From Duganella qianjiadongensis (GTDB lineage Bacteria > Pseudomonadota > Gammaproteobacteria > Burkholderiales > Burkholderiaceae_D), in the NCBI RefSeq assembly GCF_009857915.1, contig NZ_WWCM01000001.1:1-64000 (forward strand): a stretch of 64,000 nucleotides of DNA, in the 5' to 3' direction. Positions 57,768 through 64,000 of the stretch are shown here, piece after piece (the first letter of the stretch is position 1; the number at the start of each line of letters is the position of its first letter). The notes below the pieces were generated by a model. The model searched no databases and was not told the origin of the DNA. It saw nothing but the letters and a program-made list of their open reading frames with translations. A program made the translations under genes and the position numbers.

Positions 57768-59699
57768 TTATTCGACGACGGGCAGCTCGATCGCGCTGGC
57801 GCTGGCGCCACCGTGATAGACGCGCATGGTCGCCTTCTGGTAGTCAGCCGGCTTGGCATAGAAGATGTTGGGCACATAGGTCTGCGGATTGCGCTCGTAC
57901 AGCGGGAACCAGCTGGACTGGATCTGCACCATGATGCGGTGGCCGGGCAGGAACAGGTGATTGGCATTGGGCAGCGCAAACCGATACTGCTCGATGGCGT
58001 TGGCGACGATAGGCGACGGCTGTTCCAGACTGTGGCGATAGCGGCCACGGAAAATATCCATGGCCACGCCCAGCTGATAGCCGCCCAGTTCGGGCTGCGA
58101 TGGCACTTCATCGGGATACACGTCGATCAGCTTGACCACCCAGTCGGCATCCGTCCCCGTGGTGGCTGCATGCAGCCGCACCTGCGCGGCACCGGCAATG
58201 CGCAGCGGCGCCGTCAGCGCTGGCGTCATATAGGTCAGCACATCGGTGCGGTCGGAATAACTGCGCTGGTCCGTCACCAGCCATGGCCGCCACACGCCCG
58301 CATCGTTCATGCGCACAGGACGCGGCACAAACGGCACCGGCTTGGCGGGATCGCTCACATATTCGTCATACGCGGCGTCCCCAGCCGGTGCGGCAAAGCC
58401 CAGCTTCAGGCCATCCTGCAAGTACAGCGGGCGCAATGGCGCGCCACAGCCCTCGGCACAGGCCAGCGGCCAGCGTTCCAGCCGCTGCCAGCGGTTGCTG
58501 CCGCTCTGGTAGAACAGCACGGGCGGCGTATCGGCCACGGGCGCGCCGTCTTTCAGATACTGGTCGAGGAAAGGCTGCATGACGTCGCGGCGGAATTCCA
58601 GCGCCGTATCGCCCGCGAACTTGAACACGCCCAGACTGGAGCCGTCGTAATTCACCCCGCTATGGCGCCACGGGCCCACTACGAGGAAGTTACGGCGGTT
58701 GTCGCTGTCCTTGGCTTCCAGCGCAGCATACACGGCGTAGGCGCCGTAGATATCTTCCTGATCCCAGTAGCCTACCACCGTCATGGTCGGTACTTTGAGC
58801 GGACGCTGGGCCAGTATCCTGTCGACCGCCTGATGCTGCCAGTAGCTGTCGTAAGCCGGATGCTCGAACAGCTTGCGGGTGAAATTGAGCTTGTCGAGGC
58901 CGAACTGGCGCGCGTAATCAGCGGTTGAACCGGCCCGCAGCACGCCTTCGTAATCATCGTACACACCGGTCGGCAGACCGCTGCCGCTGCCATGAGCCGT
59001 GGTCTGGTGCGCAATGTAGGAGATATTCGTCATCCGGAATACACCGTTATGGAACCAGTCGTCGCCGCGCCAGCCATCGACCATGGGACTCATCGGCACT
59101 GCCACCTTGAGCGCCGGATGGGGATCGACCAGCGCCATCAGCACCGTATAGCCTTCGTAGGACGAGCCTATCATGCCCACTTTACCGTTACTCTCGGGGA
59201 CGTTCTTGACCAGCCAGTCTATCGTGTCCCACGCGTCGGTGGAGTGGTCGGTGCGGGTGTTGTTCAGCGGGCCACGCAGTGGCCGCGTCATCACATAATC
59301 GCCTTCCGAGCCGTATTTGCCGCGCACGTCCTGATACACGCGGATATAGCCGGCCGCCAGCATCACTTCGTCGCCCTGCCCGCCTGTCGCCAGCAGACTG
59401 GGACTATCGTTGCGGCGCGCGCGGCCGCTGGCATTGTAGGGTGTACGGCTCAGCACCATGGGCGCCTGCCGGGCGGCATTCGGAATCAGCAGCACGGTAT
59501 GCAGGCGTACGCCATCGCGCATGGGGATCATGACTTCGCGCCGCACATAGTCGGCAGCGGGCGTGCGCATTGCGAAACTGGCCGGCACGTCGGGCGCCAT
59601 CGCTGCAGTCTGGGCTTGGACGCCCGCTGCCAGCAGGGCAGTCACAGCAAACAGTGCGGCAGTCAGTGCAGCAGGCGAGGCGACAGCAGGTGGATACAT
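57768..59699 (-). CDS. CocE/NonD-type alpha/beta hydrolase, exported
   Basis: 643 aa, signal peptide near residues 1-29. Nucleophile elbow GSSYEG (catalytic Ser) in the S15/X-Pro-dipeptidyl peptidase fold, LDQYLKDGAP, and a C-terminal jelly-roll. Family cleaves acyl or peptide bonds; substrate open. Confidence 0.9.
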   Translation of the reverse strand: MYPPAVASPAALTAALFAVTALLAAGVQAQTAAMAPDVPASFAMRTPAADYVRREVMIPMRDGVRLHTVLLIPNAARQAPMVLSRTPYNASGRARRNDSPSLLATGGQGDEVMLAAGYIRVYQDVRGKYGSEGDYVMTRPLRGPLNNTRTDHSTDAWDTIDWLVKNVPESNGKVGMIGSSYEGYTVLMALVDPHPALKVAVPMSPMVDGWRGDDWFHNGVFRMTNISYIAHQTTAHGSGSGLPTGVYDDYEGVLRAGSTADYARQFGLDKLNFTRKLFEHPAYDSYWQHQAVDRILAQRPLKVPTMTVVGYWDQEDIYGAYAVYAALEAKDSDNRRNFLVVGPWRHSGVNYDGSSLGVFKFAGDTALEFRRDVMQPFLDQYLKDGAPVADTPPVLFYQSGSNRWQRLERWPLACAEGCGAPLRPLYLQDGLKLGFAAPAGDAAYDEYVSDPAKPVPFVPRPVRMNDAGVWRPWLVTDQRSYSDRTDVLTYMTPALTAPLRIAGAAQVRLHAATTGTDADWVVKLIDVYPDEVPSQPELGGYQLGVAMDIFRGRYRHSLEQPSPIVANAIEQYRFALPNANHLFLPGHRIMVQIQSSWFPLYERNPQTYVPNIFYAKPADYQKATMRVYHGGASASAIELPVVE

Positions 59700-59912
59700 T
59701 CCGGCTCCGGTAGTTATTGGTATGAAAACAGCATGAGAAAAGCCATACTACTCCAGGCACAGCCTTCCTGCCCAGCCTTGCGGCTTGACAGACCGCCCGC
59801 TAACTGCAACCATACGCGCATGAATTTTCTGTCCACACTACGTCCCTGCCTGAATTGGCGCCGCTGCTGACCTGCGGCCCTGAATCACCCCTAGTGATGT
59901 GATATTTTTATC

Positions 59913-59956
59913 AATGCCGCCCTCGTCTGGTGGCGTTTTCACGACTGTGCGCCACC
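59913..59956 (+). promoter_or_regulatory. overlapping hairpins in the trpS leader
   Basis: The segment ggtggcg (59929-59935) can pair either with gccgcc at 59916-59921 (short stem extended by A-T pairs, followed by tttt) or with cgccacc at 59950-59956. The two stems are mutually exclusive, the layout of an attenuator. A 17-codon ORF (ATG 59914) spans it but has no Trp codon. Confidence 0.3.
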
Positions 59957-59991
59957 GTCAGGGCTAGTGTAAGCAACCTGAAGGAAGTCCG

Positions 59992-61041
59992 ATGAGCCAG
60001 TCCCCTACCTCCGAAGTTATTGCCACCCCGGGCGCCAGCAAAGGCCCGAGCATCATCCTGACCGGCGACCGTCCGACCGGCCCGCTGCATCTGGGCCACT
60101 ACGTGGGCAGCTTGCGCAACCGCGTGACCTACCAGCACGAATATAAGCAGTACATCATGCTGGCCGACTCGCAGGCGCTGACCGACAACATGGATGACAC
60201 CAACAAGGTGCACCGCAATGTGGTGGAAGTGGCGCTCGACTATCTGGCGGTAGGCATCGATCCCGCCAAATCGACCATCCTGATCCAGTCGCAGATACCG
60301 GAACTGGCCGAACTGACTTTCTACTACCTGAACATGGTCACCGTGGCCCGTCTGGAGCGCAATCCGACGGTGAAAACCGAAATCGCCCTGCGCGGCTTCG
60401 AGCGCGATATTCCGGCCGGTTTCCTCACCTACCCCGCTTCGCAGGCGGCCGACATTTCGGCGTTCAAGGCCTCCATCGTGCCGGTGGGCGAAGACCAGAT
60501 TCCCATGATCGAGCAGACCAACGAGATCGTGCGCCGTTTCAACCGCATCGCCAACCGCGAGATTCTGGTCGAGTGCAAGGCGCTGGTGCCGGAAATCGGC
60601 CGCCTGCCGGGCACCGACGGTAAAGCCAAGATGAGTAAATCGCTGGGCAACACCATCAATCTGGGCGCCAGCGCTGCCGAAATTACCGCAGCCGTGAAAA
60701 AGGTCTACACCGATCCGCTGCACCTGCGCGTGGAAGACCCCGGCCACCTGGAAGGCAATGTCGCTTTCACCTACCTCGACGCCTTCGATCCGGAAAAGGA
60801 CAAGCTGGAAGAAATGAAGGCCCATTATGTGCGCGGCGGTCTAGGCGACTCCATCGTCAAGAAGCGGCTGGAAGTAGTGCTGCAGGAGATGCTGGCGCCT
60901 ATCCGCGCGCGGCGCGAGGAGCTGGCACAGGATCGCGGCTACATCATGCAGATCCTCAGGGAAGGCACAGCCCGCGCACGCGAGGTGGCAGCCAAAACGG
61001 CCGATGAAGTCAAAGCCGCTTTGGGTCTGAGCTACTTCTGA
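59992..61041 (+). CDS. trpS: tryptophanyl-tRNA synthetase
   Basis: Class I synthetase charging tRNA-Trp. 349 aa. HIGH-type motif GPLHLGHY near residue 31, KMSKS near residue 212 ([10 protein letters not shown]), and [16 protein letters not shown] aaggaag 7 bases before ATG. Its stop overlaps the next ATG (TGATG). Confidence 0.97.
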   Translation: MSQSPTSEVIATPGASKGPSIILTGDRPTGPLHLGHYVGSLRNRVTYQHEYKQYIMLADSQALTDNMDDTNKVHRNVVEVALDYLAVGIDPAKSTILIQSQIPELAELTFYYLNMVTVARLERNPTVKTEIALRGFERDIPAGFLTYPASQAADISAFKASIVPVGEDQIPMIEQTNEIVRRFNRIANREILVECKALVPEIGRLPGTDGKAKMSKSLGNTINLGASAAEITAAVKKVYTDPLHLRVEDPGHLEGNVAFTYLDAFDPEKDKLEEMKAHYVRGGLGDSIVKKRLEVVLQEMLAPIRARREELAQDRGYIMQILREGTARAREVAAKTADEVKAALGLSYF

Positions 61042-61337
61042 TGCCCGATCTGGCGTCCCTCCTGACTGGCCTGGCGGCGCTGTACGGGGGCGCCAGCAGC
61101 ATCACCTATGTGCTGTACACGCTCGACAAGTCGGCCGCCATCGCCCAGCGCCGCCGTATCGCCGAACGCACCTTGCTGCTGTGGGGACTGTGCGGCGGCT
61201 GGCCCGGCGCATGGCTGGCGCAGCAGACGCTGCGCCACAAGACGCGCAAGCTGCCTTTCCTGCTGCTGTTCTGGCTCAGCGTCATGCTGAATCTGGCCTT
61301 GCTGACAGGCTGTATGCGTTTTTATTTCACCCGCTAG
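61041..61337 (+). CDS. DUF1294 membrane protein
   Basis: 98 aa, two or three spans. YVLYTLDKSAAIAQRRRIAE and WGLCGGWPGAWLAQQTLRHKT are the DUF1294 motifs. Coupled to trpS by the TGATG overlap. Function unknown. Confidence 0.88.
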   Translation: MPDLASLLTGLAALYGGASSITYVLYTLDKSAAIAQRRRIAERTLLLWGLCGGWPGAWLAQQTLRHKTRKLPFLLLFWLSVMLNLALLTGCMRFYFTR

Positions 61338-61346
61338 GAATAGTTT

Positions 61347-62306
61347 ATGTGGCACGGAGTTTTATGCGGTTTGCTGGCTGGCGCCATGTGGGGTCTGGTG
61401 TTTGTAGCACCGGCCTATCTGACGGCGTTTACGCCACTGGAACTGGCTTGCGGCCGCTACATCGCCTACGGCCTGATCTCGGCCGGACTGCTGTTTAACC
61501 GCCTGCCTGCCCTGCTGCGCCGGCTCGACCGGGCCGACATGATCGCACTGGTCAAGCACGCGCTGGCCGGCAATATCGTCTACTACATGCTGCTGGCCAT
61601 GGGCGTCAAACTGGCTGGTGTAGCAGCCACCTCGCTGATCATCGGCGTGCTGCCGATCAGCGTCACCCTGCTGGGCAAGAACGATCACGGCTCGGTGCCG
61701 CTGCGCCAGCTGGCCCTGCCGCTGCTGCTGGTGGCGGCAGGCATAGGCTGCATCAATCTCGATGTCTTCTCGCACCAGAGCGCCGCTTCCGGCCCGCTGG
61801 CATACAAGCTCGCCGGCGTGCTATGCGCCACGGGCGCCCTGCTGTGCTGGACCTGGTATTCGGTCGACAATGCGCGCTACCTGAAACGCAATCCCCATTA
61901 CAGCAGTGGCGAATGGTCGGCCCTGTACGGCGTCTCCAGCGGGCTGATTGCGCTGGCAATCGCGCTGGTGGCGCTAGCCCTGTTCCATGCCGATGTGACG
62001 GGTGCCGGTGCGCAGGCCAGTGGCCGCGACTGGGGCCTATTCTGGATGGTGAATGGGGTACTGGCGCTGGGCGCTTCCGTGATCGGCAACCACCTGTGGA
62101 ATATCGCCAGCCGTAAGGTTCCGCTCACGCTATCGGGTCAGCTGATCCTGTTCGAAACCCTGTTTGCGCTGCTGTACGGCTTTATCTACAAGCAGCAGCT
62201 ACCGCGCCCGCTGGAAGTGGCGGCGATGATCCTGCTGACCTGCGGTGTCATGTGGTCGCTGCGCGTGCACGCGCTGGACGAGGGTAGCGAAGCCCACGCG
62301 GGCTAG
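61347..62306 (+). CDS. DMT/EamA-type transporter
   Basis: 319 aa, ten predicted spans in two EamA repeats: GAMWGLVFVAPAYLTAF and GVLCATGALLCWTWYSVDN. Inner-membrane exporter of small metabolites, substrate unknown. SD agga 8 bases before ATG; 9 bases after DUF1294. Confidence 0.9.
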   Translation: MWHGVLCGLLAGAMWGLVFVAPAYLTAFTPLELACGRYIAYGLISAGLLFNRLPALLRRLDRADMIALVKHALAGNIVYYMLLAMGVKLAGVAATSLIIGVLPISVTLLGKNDHGSVPLRQLALPLLLVAAGIGCINLDVFSHQSAASGPLAYKLAGVLCATGALLCWTWYSVDNARYLKRNPHYSSGEWSALYGVSSGLIALAIALVALALFHADVTGAGAQASGRDWGLFWMVNGVLALGASVIGNHLWNIASRKVPLTLSGQLILFETLFALLYGFIYKQQLPRPLEVAAMILLTCGVMWSLRVHALDEGSEAHAG

Positions 62307-62318
62307 CACGGTGGCCGG

Positions 62319-62951
62319 CTAGCCGGCTATTTCACCGGAACCCAGCAGGCCGTTGGCGCCCAGCACATCCTGTATCAGTTCCAGCCGTACCAGCGGATTC
62401 TCCTGCACCAGCAGGCGCTGCTTTTCCGTCATATCGAGCCGTAGCAGCTCGCACCAGCGATTCGCCACCCAGCCTGCATCGTCTAGCCGGTACGGCGGCG
62501 CCAGTTGCATGCGTTCAGTAGGAATCTGCTTCTTCTGCAGCGAACGGATCAGCGTTGCCAGCGCATTCGCCACATCCTGCTGCTCGCTCGGCACCGGCAC
62601 CTCGAGATCATCGTTGAGCGCCACGACTTCGCCCATCCACAGGCCGTTCTTCTGCTGTTCGCAGGACAGGATGCGGAAGCGCGTGGTGCCTATGCAATGG
62701 ATTTTCAGCAGACCGGCAGCGGGCGCGTCCCAGCTGATGATGCGCGCCATGGTGCCGGCGCCACTGAGTTTTTCCTGCTGGCCCGGTACGCGCACCTCGC
62801 TGCCTTCGAGCAGCGGCACGACGCCGAAAGCCTCGCCGTTTTCGATACAGCGCTTGACCAGATCGAGGTAGCGTACCTCGAAGATCTGCAGTGGCAGATG
62901 GCCACCGGGGAACAAAACTGTATTCAGCGGAAATAAAGGGAGCGTTACCAT
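62319..62951 (-). CDS. Lon N-terminal (substrate-binding) domain protein
   Basis: 210 aa consisting only of the Lon N-domain: LPLFPLNTVLFPGGHLPLQIFE, GVVPLLEG, GLLKIHCIGTTRFRI. No ATPase or protease domain. Stand-alone Lon-N proteins are common in proteobacteria; role unclear. Convergent with the DMT transporter gene. Confidence 0.92.
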   Translation of the reverse strand: MVTLPLFPLNTVLFPGGHLPLQIFEVRYLDLVKRCIENGEAFGVVPLLEGSEVRVPGQQEKLSGAGTMARIISWDAPAAGLLKIHCIGTTRFRILSCEQQKNGLWMGEVVALNDDLEVPVPSEQQDVANALATLIRSLQKKQIPTERMQLAPPYRLDDAGWVANRWCELLRLDMTEKQRLLVQENPLVRLELIQDVLGANGLLGSGEIAG

Positions 62952-63016
62952 AGCGCTATCATCGCACGAACCCGAGCTGTCTGGATTAGTGAATCACGTA
63001 CAAGTTTAGGTTTTTT

Positions 63017-64000
63017 TTAAGGCCGGCGCACTAGCTGTCCGTTTTTCACCACCAGCACCACATCGCGCAAGGCGCTAATGTCGCGCGTCGGGTCGCCGCG
63101 CACTGCCACCAGATCAGCCAGATAACCGACGCGGATCTGGCCCAGCGTGGCAGACTGGCCCAGCACCTCGGCATTCACCACGGTCGCCGCGCGCAGGGCT
63201 TCCAGCGGTGTCATGCCCAGCCGGACCATCCATTCCGGTTCACGCGCATTGCTGCCATGGGCAAATACACCGACATCACTGCCGTTGCCTATCACCACCC
63301 CGGCCTGCCGGGCCAGCAGGAAGGCCCGTGCGGCGGCCTGCATGGACGGCGTCGGCGCGCCGCTGCGCTGGTATTTCTGGAAGTATTCGCTGCTCGCTTC
63401 GGGCGCAGTCAGAGTGGGGAAATACGCCACCTTGCGCTCGGCCATCAGGCGGAAAGTGGCTGCGCTGCCGCCATAGCCATGTTCGATACTGTCCACCCCG
63501 GCCAGCGTGGCGCGCCGCATGCCTTCATCGGTACTGGCGTGGGCGCTGACTTTGCGGCCCGACGCATGCGCCGTACTCACCAGCGCATCCAGCTCGGCCT
63601 GGGTGAACGTGGCATGGGCGCTGCCATCCGGACCATTGCGATAATCGGCATAGACCTTGATCCAGTCCGCTCCGCGCGCACTCTGCTCGCGTACGGCCCG
63701 CACCACTTCGTCCACGCCGCTGGCTTCCTGTGCGCCTTTAGGCAGGTCGAGATCGGCACGGTAGCTGCGCGGCGAAGGCCCGTAGCTGCCCGTCGCCACA
63801 ATCGCGCGCGTGGCTATCCACAGGCGCGGACCGGGGATCACGCCGTCGTCGATCGCCTTCTTGATGGCCACGTCGGCATACATCGCGCCCTCGCTGCCTA
63901 GATCGCGCAGCGTGGTAAATCCGGCCTGCAAGGTGGCAGCAGCATGACGCGCGGCCAGCAGCGTGCGGTATTCGATCTGTTCCTTTAAAACCTGATCGTC
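63017..64000 (-). CDS. amidohydrolase-superfamily enzyme, N-terminus cut by window end
   Basis: Open to the edge, 327 codons seen. Imidazolonepropionase/prolidase-like subgroup: [33 protein letters not shown] with metal His, [11 protein letters not shown] with the catalytic Asp, and the C-terminal [18 protein letters not shown] beta-sandwich signature. Usually exported and hydrolysing cyclic amides or X-Pro. The signal peptide would be beyond base 64000. Confidence 0.9.
   Translation of the reverse strand, partial: DDQVLKEQIEYRTLLAARHAAATLQAGFTTLRDLGSEGAMYADVAIKKAIDDGVIPGPRLWIATRAIVATGSYGPSPRSYRADLDLPKGAQEASGVDEVVRAVREQSARGADWIKVYADYRNGPDGSAHATFTQAELDALVSTAHASGRKVSAHASTDEGMRRATLAGVDSIEHGYGGSAATFRLMAERKVAYFPTLTAPEASSEYFQKYQRSGAPTPSMQAAARAFLLARQAGVVIGNGSDVGVFAHGSNAREPEWMVRLGMTPLEALRAATVVNAEVLGQSATLGQIRVGYLADLVAVRGDPTRDISALRDVVLVVKNGQLVRRP

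Noticed and set aside
59914-59967. Leader peptide for trpS attenuation
   Set aside because: The 17-codon ORF has no Trp codons and no SD.

Overview
The window is GC-rich, densely coded bacterial chromosome. Gene content points to a betaproteobacterium of the Oxalobacteraceae type (Janthinobacterium, Duganella or Massilia-like): cytoplasmic PAS chemoreceptors with HD-GYP proteins, DUF6434, YXWXGXW-repeat, DUF2946 and DUF2892 proteins, a small D-rich 'DGDHDG' protein, and TrpS, Prc and Tdk of betaproteobacterial type. This placement is inference from protein families, not from a marker gene search.

Layout. 1-320: 3' end of an ISL3-type transposase, abutting a probable small RNA and terminator on the minus strand. 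322-11900: mixed housekeeping and envelope genes (Prc protease, copper-handling SCO1/PCuAC pair, thymidine kinase, a penicillin-acylase-family hydrolase, a ParB-like protein, a TorT-like binding protein). 12031-18542: a chemosensory and c-di-GMP block (soluble triple-PAS chemoreceptor, three-domain CheW protein, two HD-GYP proteins, an HTH regulator and an HTH-pseudoreceiver). 18632-20750: small redox-related genes (DUF2892, AhpD-like, hemerythrin) with an FNR-type site. 21715-25780: tRNA-Leu(TAA) followed by an AT-richer stretch with a decayed gene, a gene fragment and several orphan genes. 25837-30164: fluoride-type CLC antiporter, M28 peptidase, acetyltransferase, glycine-zipper protein.

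The most interesting block is 30279-52857. A plus-strand operon encodes a Ser/Thr kinase, a SEDS (FtsW/RodA) glycosyltransferase with a large FHA-like N-terminal extension, an FHA-like protein, a membrane SH3 protein, a PP2C phosphatase and a second FHA protein. Facing it, a tight minus-strand operon encodes a class B-like penicillin-binding protein, four poorly recognised proteins (one with a C-terminal HTH, one with a duplicated Lon-protease-like fold), a zinc-ribbon SPFH coiled-coil protein, and a SHOCT-kinase-coiled-coil-FGE-sulfatase fusion. Kinase, phosphatase, FHA, SEDS and PBP together recall the actinobacterial PknB/PstP/FhaA/RodA/PbpA locus. I infer a phosphorylation-controlled accessory peptidoglycan-synthesis system with extra membrane-scaffold (SPFH) components.

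53061-64000 returns to ordinary genes: small exported proteins, RNase HI-like protein, CheW, HD hydrolase, MFS and DMT transporters, a CocE-type hydrolase, trpS, a Lon N-domain protein and an amidohydrolase cut by the window end.
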